Shown here: positions 46,465-58,821 of the stretch, piece after piece
How the letters are laid out: each line of letters begins with the position of its first letter
Numbering within the stretch: the first letter of the stretch is position 1
Source: Erpobdella octoculata
Taxonomy: Eukaryota; Annelida; Clitellata; Hirudinida; Erpobdellidae
Direction: 5' to 3'
NCBI GenBank assembly: GCA_963978895.1
Contig: CAXBUH010000089.1
Span: 1-64,000, forward strand
DNA: 64,000 bases
Notes under the pieces: model-generated
Seen by the model: the letters and a program-made list of their open reading frames with translations, nothing else
Database searches by the model: none
What the model was told of the DNA's origin: nothing
Program-made: the position numbers and the translations under genes

Positions 46465-47397
46465 GCCTACTATAAAAGCGCAATGATGTATGTATTACGT
46501 ATTATGTATGTCACCCGATTAGCATCTGCAGGTCTGAAAAAACTCACGTTTATAGATTATGAGACGCTGAACACGGTTTGTTAGGGCACTCTTCTGTTAA
46601 AATGTTTAAATAAAAAGTTATTAGCCGCGAAAGTTTAACGCTGTGCGGATATATATATATATATATAATGCATCGAATGTCATCTTTCAATATAAACAAG
46701 TTGAAAATAAATAAATCACCGAAGTAGTCGGCGGGATTTTCCCAATTTTAAACAAGTTGTAAATTATTATTAACGACAATTTACTATTTTGCAATTATTA
46801 TTCTTCTTCTTTTAATTATTAATAATATTATTATTATGAAAATTAACTAATTTGCAAATATTATTCCTATTATTGGAAAGTTCGACGCTTTGCGGATATA
46901 TTTTGAGCATACGTCATAACTCAATATAAACAAGTTGAAAATAAATAAATCACCGAAGTAGTACATCGCCGGGTTTTCCCAATAACAGACATTGAAGGTT
47001 GGGTTTTTTGTAGGCGGTTTTTTTCATTATCAGCCATTAAAGGTTGGGTTTTTTCGTAGGCTTTTTTTCACTAGGCTGTTTATTCCGATACCATTCATTA
47101 AATATTGTGTTTTTCGTAGGCGGTTTTTTTCACTATCACCCATTAAATGTTGTTTTGTCCGATCCCTATCAATAAATATTGTTTTTTGTAGGCGGTTTTT
47201 TCACTACCTACCAATAAGTGTGGTTTTTTGTAGGCTATTTTTTCCAGTATCGCCCATTTAATGTTTTTTAAGTAGGCAGTTCTTCCAAAATCTTCCAATC
47301 AAATAGAAGACCATTCCAAAAACGTTTTCCAGTGAAAAATCATCTGCTATTGGCTAAAATAGTCACATGCTTCGCTTGCGAAGCGAGTTTAAAGTTA
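46465..47397 (+). mobile_element. Family-1 Helitron-like copy ending at the inner hairpin (array 2)
   Basis: About 930 bp. The 5' end is GCCTACTATAAAAGCGC. It ends just after the inner hairpin (about 47367-47386, TT spacer) with GAGTTTAAAGTTAT, lacking the outer hairpin and CTGG, and the next copy begins at once. Confidence 0.7.
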
Positions 47398-47398
47398 T

Positions 47399-48120
47399 TC
47401 CCTACTATAAAAGCGCAATGATGTAATATGTATTATGTATGTATTATGTCACCCGATTAGCATCTGCAGGTCTGAAAAAACTCACGTTGATAGATTATGA
47501 GACGCTGAACAAGGTTTGTTAGGGCAATATTTTGTTAAAATGTTTTAAATAAAAAGTTATTAGCCGGGAAAGTTTAACTCAATATGAACAAGTTGAAAAT
47601 AAATAAATCACCGAAGTAGTACATCGGCGGTTTTCCCAATATCAGCCATTGAAGATTGTGTTTTTTGTAGGCGTTTTTTTTTCATTATCAGCCATTAAAG
47701 GTTGGGTTGCTTCTTAAGCTTTTTTTTCACTATCGCCCAAAAGATGTTGTTCATTTTGTAGGCGGTTTTTCCGATACCATCAAATAAATAGTGTTTTTCA
47801 TAGGCGGTTTTTTCACTATCACCCAATTAACATGGTTTTTTTCTTAGGCTGTTTTTTTCCAAATCGCCCATTAAAAGTTTTTTTACGTAGGCTTTTTTTC
47901 CTAAATCATCCAATCAAATAGAACACCATTCCAAAACGTGTACAAGTGAAAAATCATCTGCTACTAACTATTTTAGTCACACGCTTCGCTTGCGAAGCGT
48001 GCGTAAATTTATTACTATATTAGCGCATTGGTGTTGTTTTTGTGCTTAGAGTTCGGTTTGAGTGCGATTAATATGTAAAAACTCACACGCTTCGCGCGCG
48101 AAGCGTGCGTCAAGTGCTGG
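47399..48120 (+). mobile_element. Family-1 Helitron-like copy (array 2)
   Basis: 722 bp with minisatellite (47630-47900), inner hairpin (about 47980-48002), terminal hairpin (48087-48108) and CTGG (48117-48120). The next copy follows with no extra T. Confidence 0.78.
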
Positions 48121-48908
<788 letters not shown>

Positions 48909-49004
48909 CTTTTATAGTAACTGCTACTCAAAAACAGTAAATACCACAGATGTAAAAATTAGTATTTAGTTTCTATTCCAAAAATAAATATATACGTGTT
49001 TCAC

Positions 49005-49126
49005 CAGCGTACTTCGGAGATTTGTTTATTTTCAACTTGTTTATACTGAGTGATGACGTTCGATGCATTATATATATCCTCAAAGCGTTAAACTTTCGCG
49101 GCTAATAACTTTTAATTTAAACATTT
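49005..49126 (-). mobile_element. Family-1 fragment, inverted relative to array 2
   Basis: GATTTGTTTATTTTCAACTT to AACTTTCGCGGCTAATAACT is the 5' region module in minus orientation, cut at about 49126. Confidence 0.75.
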
Positions 49127-49243
49127 CAGATTCTGTTGCCAGTTTTTCGCATCCGATGCGTGTTCTATTTCTTTCCAGAATTGGTTGAGAAAACACACGC
49201 TGATGGATGATTGGTTTGTTCATTTTAGACAATAGAAATCACG

Positions 49244-49426
49244 ATGGAGTAGACCGATGAAAAAGTGCTTCAATCGATCAGTAATGAGTTTTTCAAAGAA
49301 ATTTCGTTTCTTTATGACATAAAAAGTTCATTATATTATAATCTGCTGAAAAAGAGGATTGCAGTTAAAACGATTGCACAAAACTTCGGAAGTACAGTTA
49401 CTGTGCTACAAAGTACTTTATGCTAA
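49244..49426 (+). pseudogene. Short MADF/SANT-like coding fragment
   Basis: MET-like start with TAG as codon 3, then DEKVLQSISNEFF, ISFLYDIKSSLYYNLLKK and VKTIAQNFGSTVTVLQ to a TAA. The pattern (I..V..FPFLYD...Y.N......W-like..IA..FG-TV) resembles a MADF domain, found in Myb-like proteins of Harbinger-type transposons and in regulators. Short, with one stop; a tentative call. Confidence 0.3.
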
Positions 49427-50310
49427 ATAAATGGTAGCTTAGACAATTTAGACACTACCTGTCGCTGCTTTGTCTCAAATTATAATATGTTTGGGCGTTT
49501 GTTCACGTAGCTCAGTTGTTAACAAGTGAAGCAAAAACAAAGTTTTTTAAAAACACACTTTTACATTTTTACACTATTCAAGTGATCATTTGACATCCTC
49601 TGGACGTTGATGTTGTCCAATCAATCCGAAAATTATATATGTTACATAAACAACGATCATATTAGCATAGACAATAAATAGTTTGACAAAAATATCACAA
49701 TTAATTAATTAATTAAAGTTTGTCCAATCGTTTTGAAAATTTGATAGAATGCATTGTTAATCAGTTCGGAGGTATGTTTAAATTTTTAAGTTATAGCTAA
49801 TCGGTAAGTTAGTTTAAAATCGATTGCAAAATTTGACGACAGACAGACAGAAAAGTCAAGTTAAGTAAAAGTGTGTAGAAAAACGAAAAAGTGGGTCAGG
49901 TCTCTGGCTTCAAATAAATTATCACAATCTATGGACAAGTTTAGGCAAACAGGAGCTGGATTAAAAAACCGGTCAGTGTGAACGCACCATTAGTACTAAT
50001 CCACATTTCCTGGTTTCTTAAAAAAGCTTAGTTTGGTTTCCAAATTTTTATAGCCTTTTATTTTTTTTTGTACTCAGGATTCTGACTTAGAAAAGATTGT
50101 GATACTATTAGTCCCCGCGACCCGATAAACCGTGAGTTTCGGAAATTTTTACCTTACCCTTCTTTAGCGTTTCAATTTTAAAAATCTTGTGTATTCATAA
50201 AGTCAAACACAAAATAAAACTTGTTTTCTATTACAGTAACCCAGAACATTAGTTTGGTTGCGGCCTTATCGACTACTGGAACCAATTTTCCGCTGCAGTT
50301 TTTTATCATA
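49427..50310. other. AT-rich stretch, no gene seen
   Basis: Contains a GACAGACAGACAGAAAAGTC word at 49840-49859 of the type found at the start of type-2 elements. Nothing else recognised. Confidence 0.35.
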
Positions 50311-50323
50311 TATTAATAACTAG

Positions 50324-50365
50324 TGCTTTTGCCTGTCCCAAGGACGGATGTTTTAAAATTACGAT
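50324..50365 (-). mobile_element. Helitron-like 3' terminus, type 3
   Basis: Minus strand: AAACATCCGTCCTTGGGACAGG (near-perfect hairpin), CAAAAGCA, CTAG, then T. The same terminus with a perfect 6-bp stem is at 59841-59872. Confidence 0.55.
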
Positions 50366-50850
50366 GTACTTTTGATACATTTTATACAAAATAGTTAACA
50401 GAAATAAAATGACATTTGATAACCATGAATTTTTTTTATATATAAGTAAATTTAATAAAATTTTTTATTATGTTTACATTTTCAATTTACTAACGTATTT
50501 CATATAAATTTAAAGGATGGGAAAATTAAAGAGTTCAAGAATTAGTTATTAAAGAATTTCAGTATACACGACATTTCTTGTGAATTGACGGCCATCGTTG
50601 AAAAGTGGTCCTTGCTTCTGAGAATTTTTAAATCACATTATATAATATTTTTCGATTGCAGCGCCACTTCTTTTGATCTCTAAGACTCAAGATTTAGCTA
50701 TTTTAAAAAGTTAAAGTTGGTTTGTGGAAAGAAAATTTGAGCAAAAAATTTATAAAATTTATTTTTGATAGCGTAGCCTCATGTTTGATTGTAAAAACTC
50801 ATTATTTGTTAAATAAGATTTGTCAGGATATCTATATTATAGTAGCCCAC
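50366..50850. other. AT-rich flank, no gene seen
   Basis: Possible body of the type-3 element; no feature recognised. Confidence 0.35.
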
Positions 50851-51853
50851 GTCACTCACTCACTCACTCACTCACTCACTCACTCACTCACTCACTCACT
50901 CACTCACTCACTCACTCACTCACTCACTCACTCACTCACTCACTCACTCACTCACTCACTCACTCACTCACTCACTCACTCACTCACTCACTCACTCACT
51001 CACTCACTCACTCACTCACTCACTCACTCACTCACTCACTCACTCACTCACTCACTCACTCACTCACTCACTCACTCACTCACTCACTCACTCACTCACT
51101 CACTCACTCACTCACTCACTCACTCACTCACTCACTCACTCACTCACTCACTCACTCACTCACTCACTCACTCACTCACTCACTCACTCACTCACTCACT
51201 CACTCACTCACTCACTCACTCACTCACTCACTCACTCACTCACTCACTCACTCACTCACTCACTCACTCACTCACTCACTCACTCACTCACTCACTCACT
51301 CACTCACTCACTCACTCACTCACTCACTCACTCACTCACTCACTCACTCACTCACTCACTCACTCACTCACTCACTCACTCACTCACTCACTCACTCACT
51401 CACTCACTCACTCACTCACTCACTCACTCACTCACTCACTCACTCACTCACTCACTCACTCACTCACTCACTCACTCACTCACTCACTCACTCACTCACT
51501 CACTCACTCACTCACTCACTCACTCACTCACTCACTCACTCACTCACTCACTCACTCACTCACTCACTCACTCACTCACTCACTCACTCACTCACTCACT
51601 CACTCACTCACTCACTCACTCACTCACTCACTCACTCACTCACTCACTCACTCACTCACTCACTCACTCACTCACTCACTCACTCACTCACTCACTCACT
51701 CACTCACTCACTCACTCACTCACTCACTCACTCACTCACTCACTCACTCACTCACTCACTCACTCACTCACTCACTCACTCACTCACTCACTCACTCACT
51801 CACTCACTCACTCACTCACTCACTCACTCACTCACTCACTCACTCACTCACTA
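50851..51853. repeat. (ACTC)n tetranucleotide microsatellite, about 1 kb
   Basis: About 250 uninterrupted copies of CACT with no visible base change. The THSL-repeat translation in all three plus frames is an artefact of the repeat. Confidence 0.98.
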
Positions 51854-52323
51854 GATCATGCTGTAAATAGATCAGTGCTAACTACTACTAACGTTTACTA
51901 ACTCGCGTGGATTATCGTTGCGTTTTGTGTTGCGTTGTAATTTTATTCATTTGTAAGCAACCTGATATTTTTTTATTTATTTAAGGTTTGCGGAACTTGA
52001 TTTTATTCTTATTATAATTCAATTGACAAATTAGAAAAAACTTGATCAATCTCGGTTCGCTGATGCGTTTTGTTATTATGTCGTTCTCGAACTCGGTCGG
52101 ATTATTTATGTTAATTATGTTATATTGACTCTCTACGGCAATTTATAGTTGATTTGCCTATGATTATTTAAAGATTCATTAAAAATAAAAGATATATCTC
52201 ATTATCATATATAATATTTTTTAGAACAAACTTAATCACTGTAATACTAAGTAATAATTACAACAACAACAACTGATAATCATTATTGTGTTTTCATTTG
52301 ACAGGATTATATTGCTGGATATC
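51854..52323. other. AT-rich flank of the second P/THAP relic
   Basis: No gene; may include the 5' end of the P-type element. No TIR pair found. Confidence 0.35.
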
Positions 52324-53951
52324 ATGGTAAAGTGTGCAGCTTTTGGATGTAGAAGTGGCTATGTGACAAAGGTTGATGTTTAAAAGTCGACAATAAAAAT
52401 AGCCTTTCATGCTTTTCTATTAAAAGGCATAGATCTATGCAACAAATGGATTCGAGCCAATCCTAGAAAATACTTCAGCCTACAAAACACTCAAAGTTAT
52501 GTTCTTTGCACTTTAAGGAAAGTGATTATGTTGAGGAGCATAAAGATAGTAATGAACGGCAAAGAAAATCACTAGGCAAGAAATTGACGAGGAAACGCTT
52601 GAAGGATGATGTCATTCCTTCAATTTTTCCGAATACTCTAAGCTACCTGTCAACTACAGCCAACCAATTTCGATCAACATCAAAAGCAACGTCAAGTCAT
52701 CGCTTCGAGCAAGAAATAACAAAATTAAATTGTCAAGAAAAGTCATTCAAGGCCAATGACGACATATCGAATATCAGCTCTTTAGACCTCCAGTCTCGTC
52801 TCACGACTGAAGCAGCAACACCGTCTGGTTTCTCAATGGCTCATATAGATGAAGTTCTGCAAATATATTTATTGGGCATTACTGATGATGTGCTGGTAGT
52901 AAAGGCATCTATTGCAGTTCACAACGATCATAAAGTTGTGTCTACTGTTGACGAAAAAAAGTTCCAGCTTCAGAATACAAGGACTTACTAAAAGGGCCAC
53001 TGAAGCGCATGTCTCAGTTGTTGAATTTGATGGCACAACTCAAGGCATGGAGTGAAAAGCCATGCTCACAGTCACTCGAGTTACAACTACAGATGGCTGT
53101 CCAAGGGCTCCAAAAATATTTCTGCGATTTAAGCGATGACCATGAAAAATTCCAAAAAATACAATTCATCATAGAACAGTTAGAATTGTTGGCTAAACCT
53201 GAACATGGCCGTCAATATTCACCACAGCTTACCATTTTCTCGTATATGATTTATGCATCTAGTTCTGTAGCTTATGCAACTCTACGAGATGAGAACATTT
53301 TATGCTTGCCATCAATCAGCACTCTAAAGAAAGTCACCAGACGACTAAATGTTAATAATGGATTACTTGAAACTATGGATTGATAAGCTTAATGAATTTC
53401 AGAGAAATGTTGTGTTGATGATCGACGAAGTATATGTTGCCAAGTGGGTAGAATACACTGGTGGTGTAATTCAGGGTCTAACATTAGATAGATCTGTGGC
53501 ATCAACCTTGCTCTGTTTTTTTTTATGATCAAGTCAGTCGTTGGAAAGTATAAAGACCTTGTTTAAATCTATTCAATGTCAAAGTTGACTGCTGCTAAAC
53601 AACATGAGAGTTATGTCGAGATAATGACAACATTGAGAAATGTTTCTGTTAATGTGGTTGCTATTTCTGTTGATAATGCTTCAACAAATAGGAAATTTTT
53701 TATATACTTCCTTTGTGGTGGTAAAGTTGTTTGGAAAAGTTATGGACAGTGTCGGCTGCATTCAAGCATTTGGTCACCTGCCTATTGATGTGAATGTGTG
53801 TGTGAATGGGCAGGAACTCAATTCTCTAATCACTAATCGATTTTTCAATTGTGTTGCCAAAAACTTTGTCAAAGATTTAAACACCAACTCACAGTCTAGA
53901 CAATCTAAGAAACGAAAAATAGCCAAAGTAACTGCTAGAACTGATTATTAA
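52324..53951 (+). pseudogene. Second THAP/P-type transposase, decayed and internally deleted
   Basis: ATG at 52324 opens a THAP finger (MVKCAAFGCRSGY, CxxxxC). After a TAA near 52381 and a frame change, LCSLHFKESDYVEE (about 52497-52538) supplies the CxxH and HF motifs. The body has QYSPQLTIFSYMIYASSSVA, LCLPSISTLKKVTRRLN, then in other frames RNVVLMIDEVYVAKWVEYTG (53405-53464, first catalytic Asp region) and VVAISVDNASTNRKFF. It then jumps to a C-terminal-like tail (NRFFNCVAKNFVKDLN, SRQSKKRKIAK). The DPVHNLKN-type block between these is missing, so an internal deletion is likely. It differs clearly from the P-type copy at 3.3-5.3 kb. Non-functional. Confidence 0.72.
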
Positions 53952-54485
53952 TCTATTTGACATTTTTATTGCTTTAGTGTCAATTTTTATTACATATTAA
54001 TGTTTCATTATTATAATCAATAAAATATTTAATTTAATCACCACTGTTATGTGTTTTAATTGTGTTAACTATTTTCGACGGAAATAAAGTTATTTAGCCG
54101 TGCATAATCAACGATAAGCGCTGCTGTGTACAGCGCACGGTCGGACAACTACCGTACGCACGCAAACGAGGCTGACCGTCCAGGTGCTATTATACAGACG
54201 TCCATGGATGGTCGTACATAGGAACGTTTGGCCTGGAAAGTTTAGAAGGGGAAAAAGTTAAGAAGGTTTGGACTCCTTCTCCGATCCTCCGGCTCAGGGG
54301 GCCAAAAAACCTTCCGGGCCAAAAGTGCCTATACATGATCCTTGCATAAGTTTTTGAAGCACTGTTTACAATTGCGTAACAGGCAATACTTGCTAATGGA
54401 CTTCTTAATATTAAGAAGTCCATGACTTGCTTCCCAGTCTTGCATAATGTGACCGATTGCGCGTTATTACAAATTATTAAGAGAT
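53952..54485. other. Flank with a 28-bp perfect palindrome
   Basis: No gene. A perfect palindrome lies at 54396-54423 (ATGGACTTCTTAAT and its inverse). Also GC-rich CTTCCGGGCC-type sequence at 54230-54330, unassigned. Confidence 0.45.
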
Positions 54486-54985
<500 letters not shown>

Positions 54986-55076
54986 ACATTCATTTTTATA
55001 TATATTGATAGAAATTTTGTTTTTTTATTAAAATTTGAACATTTTTTAAGTCTGAAATAGTGTTAAAAATAATTTT

Positions 55077-55400
55077 CAAGCAGACCTCTTACTTGTTAAA
55101 ACAATAATGCTGTTTTTCAGTTATATACAAATTTTACAGAGGGAAGTAGGATGACTACAAAAAACCACATCAACAGTTTTCGTTTTTGGATAATTTTTGT
55201 AAGCTTTTAAAATTTTTCTGCCAAATTCAGTGATATAAACACTTAACAGAGGGAAGTAGGATGACTACAAAAAACCACATCAACATATTTCACTTTTGGA
55301 TAATTTTTGTAAGCTTTTAAAAAGTCTTCTGCCAACGGAGGATTTGCATTCAATATGTTGTTGTTACTATATGGAAATCGCGATTTTTCAGAAACGGTAA
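55077..55400 (-). pseudogene. Two partial copies of a glycosyltransferase-like exon
   Basis: Copy 2 (about 55385-55240) reads NNNILNANPPLAEDFLKAY and VDVVFCSHPTSLC, then stops. Copy 1 (about 55210-55077) reads KAYKNYPKTKTVDVVFCSHP, TSLCKICI, a stop and LKNSIIVLTSKR, followed by GGTCTG, a possible donor. Both align with the intact exon copy at 56269-56437. They are tandem, partial and broken. Confidence 0.55.
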
Positions 55401-56257
55401 TAGCCAGCGACCTGAGATTTTACAGCTACAGGGGATCAATGAGACCTACTTCTAGTGCCCACTTCCGCCTTTGGGCTATAAACGCTTGCGAGTCGACGTT
55501 AAATATCTCCTGAACCACGTGACCCTGAAAAACCAAACTCAAAAGGTTCATAGGGGTCTATGAGCCCTAACTCGAGTTTGAATTGCAGGGTCACGTGACT
55601 TTCGGTTCCAGAGTTATGAGCGTCGGAAATCGGTACCCCGGATACGGCAATATTTTTTGACCCACGCTACAGCCACCCCATCAGGCGAAACGGAGCTGCA
55701 CTCTACATGAGAAGACGACCCTGAATGGAACCATCTGATAGAAAAATTTTTTTCGAATTTGTATTCTGGATATGGATTTAGGGGCATTCAAAGATGGCTG
55801 TTTTTTCAATTTCGGATAAGTATAGTGAAATGGTCTGTACGTTTGCACTTTCATTTATTTGTGAATGGAATCGAGTCCGAATACGCTAAGTGTTGTTAGT
55901 GTTGAGCACTTTCAATGCTATGTTTTAACAAACAATTTTTACAATTCACAACAGGCCAGGCCGGGAAATTTGTGTCTATTGAACGGGCAGGGCTGTGTCT
56001 GGAATTTTGTGTCAATGAAATGGGCCAAAAATCCGGCATCCTGAACCGGACCTAAAGAAATTGACCCGTGCAGGGTTCAATGATGCATGGTTCAAATTTT
56101 TTAATTTGTACGCAAGAAAAACCGTGTTGGGTACATTCATACGTATATTCATACATATATACACACACGTCATTGAGTGTTATGTATATATGTATGAATT
56201 CTGCTTAGTTAACATTGGAATTTATGAATGTTGTTTAGTTAACAAGTTAGAATAGTT
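55401..56257. other. Unassigned stretch, no gene seen
   Basis: More GC than its neighbours at 55430-55700 (for example ACCACGTGACCCTGAAAAAC and CAGGGTCACGTGACTTTCGG, an imperfect inverted pair at 55515 and 55588). No coding region supported. Confidence 0.35.
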
Positions 56258-56268
56258 TTCAAGCAAAC

Positions 56269-56437
56269 CTTGTACTTGGTAAAACCATTACACTTTTATT
56301 CAGTGGTATAAAAACCTCACAAAGAGAGGCAGGATAACCACAAAAAACTACATCAACAGTTTTCATTTCGGTATCATTTAAGTAAGCTTTTACAAAGTCT
56401 CCTGGCAATGGAGGATTTGCATTTAATACGTTGCCAC
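56269..56437 (-). pseudogene. Glycosyltransferase-like exon, intact copy
   Basis: Open from an acceptor-like GAACAG to a donor AAG/GTTTGC. It encodes NVLNANPPLPGDFVKAYLND, VDVVFCGYPASLCEVFIPLN and KSVMVLPSTR with a split Arg codon. Joining it to the exon at 23976 gives STR-YDVGRYTAER in phase, matching the family pattern I recall (NKSI..STRYE-GR). Its 5' side abuts gypsy integrase sequence, so upstream exons are lost or moved. Confidence 0.5.
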
Positions 56438-56760
56438 TGTTCAACACCTTCAAGTTTAAACATTTGTGAATAAAGGTTCCTGTCCTGATCTGAATGGAGC
56501 TCCATTGGTACTTCATAGCGACTAACCCAGCCATCAACAACAACTTTGGCAATTGTCACTGCTTCTTGATCAGGTATAGCAAAAACCTCTGTCCATTTTG
56601 TAAAATAATCTATGACCACAAGAATGTACTTATTGCCAGATTTTGACACTGGAAATGGACCTACTAAATCCATAGCAATTTTTTCAAAAAGGGAACCTAC
56701 ATTGTACTGTTGTTTTAGCGTGTTGTCCTTTACTAGCGGCACAGGTATCACATTTTTGAC
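56438..56760 (-). pseudogene. Gypsy element A: integrase core fragment
   Basis: EKIAMDLVGPFPVSKSG (first catalytic Asp), YILVVIDYFTKWTEVF and LHSDQDRNLYSQMF (second Asp; DQG in most relatives) are the DDE integrase core of Ty3/gypsy elements. The catalytic Glu and the rest are gone, replaced by the glycosyltransferase-like exon. A frame change near 56720 separates it from the zinc-binding part. Confidence 0.85.
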
Positions 56761-57570
56761 ACCATTCCTTTACATCCACTTCACAGTATACCGAATAAAA
56801 TATTTGGCGGATCTTGTCCAACGTTTTATTCATCCCTAGATGTCCCCCTGATACTCCGGAGTGCATTTGTTGGAGCACTTCTGGCACTTTTACTTTTGGA
56901 ATAATTAACTGCAAAACATTGGTGGAACCATCAGTGCTTTCCCATATTCGTCTTAGAGATCCGTTCACAACCCTTAGAGAGTCCCATTGTGTCCAATACG
57001 ATTTAGTAGCAGGACTCAATTCAGAAATCTCTTTCCAGTCAGGTTTCTTCCCTTCTTCCACCCATCTCAAAATCAACCCTATAATATCACCATCTTTCAA
57101 TTTTTCGTCTCGAATCACTTCATCTGACCAAGTGTCGTCAATTTGAAACCGTACCTGAAAACACTGATTATTTATTTCCTTCCCCTCCATGCGAATGCAA
57201 TACTTACATTCATCATTGCACGGTCGTCGTGACAGTGCGTCAGCATTTTTGTGCTGTTCACCCTTCCGATGCTGAATTTCAAACTCGTATGATTGTAAAC
57301 GTTCGATCCACCTAGCCACTTGTTCTTCTGGATTTTTAAAATTTGAAAGCCATTTCAAAGCAGCCTGATCCGTTCTCAACAAAAACTTTTGACCATATAA
57401 ATACCTGTGAAAGTGCTTAATAGAATCAACGATTGCTAATAACTCACGTCTCGTGACGCAATAATTGCGCTCCGGTTTCGACAAAGTTCTGCTATAATAA
57501 GCTATAACCTTTTTATTGCCGTCAACAATTTGACTTAGCACTGCCCCTATTCTTTCATTACTCCATAAAT
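56740..57570 (-). pseudogene. Gypsy element A: RNase H and integrase zinc finger
   Basis: SNERIGAVLSQ, VIAYYSRTLSKPERNYCVTR, FLLRTDQAALKWLSNF and NADALSRRPC are the RNase H block. About 110 linker residues later, HSGVSGGHLGMNKTLDKIRQ and WCQKCDTCAASKG form the HHCC finger. Open throughout. Confidence 0.88.
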
Positions 57571-57960
57571 CGTTCGAAAGTTGCGGGTACGTTGCACAAG
57601 CCAAATGGCATCACTGTAAATTGCCACAATCCTTCACCTATTGAAAAGGCAGTTTTTTCGCGATCCTGGGAATGTATTCCCACCTTCCAATATTTGCTCT
57701 TAAGATCTAAAGTAGAAAACATTCAAGATCCCGCAAGTGTATCGTTGGTGTCATCGATTCTGGGCAGAGGGTAACTATCTTTTTGTATGACCTCGTTTAA
57801 CATTCTGTAGTCGACAGAAAAACGTAGCGAATTATCTTTCTTTTTAACAAGTACTACCGGTGAACTCCATGGACTATTGGATGGTTCAATAAATCCTTGT
57901 TTCTTCATTTTTTCCAGCATCTTTCTAGTTTCCTCTCGCTTTGTTAGTGGAAGCCTTCAT
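57571..57960 (-). pseudogene. Gypsy element A: reverse transcriptase N-terminal half
   Basis: KMKKQGFIEPSNSPWSSPVV, LVKKKDNSLRFSVDYRMLNE and YPLPRIDDTNDTLAGS, then a TGA where Trp is usual, then FSTLDLKSKYWKVGIHSQD and VMPFGLCNVPATFERFME. The sequence jumps from here to RNase H, so the RT half with the YxDD catalytic residues is deleted. Confidence 0.88.
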
Positions 57961-58499
57961 GGCAGTTGACAAATGGGCTCTTTATTACCAGTTCGAATTC
58001 CGCTTTGTCATAGTCCATTGGTTTTAGTGAAGTTTTAGCGGCTTCAAGCTGTGCCTGAATTTGCGAGTACTTGATTTTTTTATTATTATTTCTACAAATC
58101 ACCGTGTTACATGCCAATATGTGGTCGACTGGGCTGCATACCGCAATTTCGTCACCTTTTGTTAGTCGCTTGTCTCATTTTGTCACTTCATAACTCTCGC
58201 ACGTAGCTTCCTGACTTCGTTCGTACCAGTGTTTTTCCGATTATTAATCCATGTTTTTCAACTCCGTTCATGGGCTCGATGAACCCAACCACTCTTGAGT
58301 TCTTATCGTTTTCTATTCTTGCCCATCCCTAAAATTCCGACTGAGCAGGTACAACGATGCTCTTTGTTACCAATACTCGTTTCACTAAAATCATTTCGCT
58401 TTTTTAATAAACAGGTATTTCCAAACCCCCCTGTCTAAATGTTCCTATTTTTAAGTCCAATGCAAAACCATGTGCTTTCATAAAGTCAAGCCAAAGTAG
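57961..58499 (-). other. Decayed protease-RT linker of gypsy A
   Basis: No open frame of note; expected linker region of pol, with stops in all frames. Confidence 0.5.
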
Positions 58500-58754
58500 T
58501 CACTTTTTTTCTATGTCGGCAACCAAAAACCGATACTGAAAGGTTCTATTTCCCAGCCTAATTTTAGTTTGAATTTTACCAACTACTGGGACAAGTTCTC
58601 CAGTTGCAGTCTCAAGACAAATGTCATTTCCACTTTGCAAAACTTCTCCTAAACAAAGCCCTATAATTGAACAAGAAGCTCTAGTATCAATGATAAATTT
58701 ACAGTTTCTTATTCCCAGTCTGCCCTCCACAAATATACTTGTCCCTTTTTTCAA
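58500..58754 (-). pseudogene. Gypsy element A: aspartic protease with altered active site
   Basis: FVEGRLGIRNCKFIIDTRAS aligns with the retropepsin active-site strand, but the DTG triad reads DTR. ETATGELVPVVGKI and FQYRFLVADI follow. Gly-to-Arg in the triad would abolish activity in this family. Confidence 0.75.
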
Positions 58755-58821
58755 AATAGTGAATAAGGTAAAATATCGTTTATTGTAACAGAGTATGGAT
58801 TTTGTTTGTTGGAACGGGCCA

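Noticed and set aside
50820..51870. Long open frames of THSL repeats
   Set aside because: They come from a perfect 4-bp repeat, which has no stop in any plus frame; there is no promoter or unique coding sequence.
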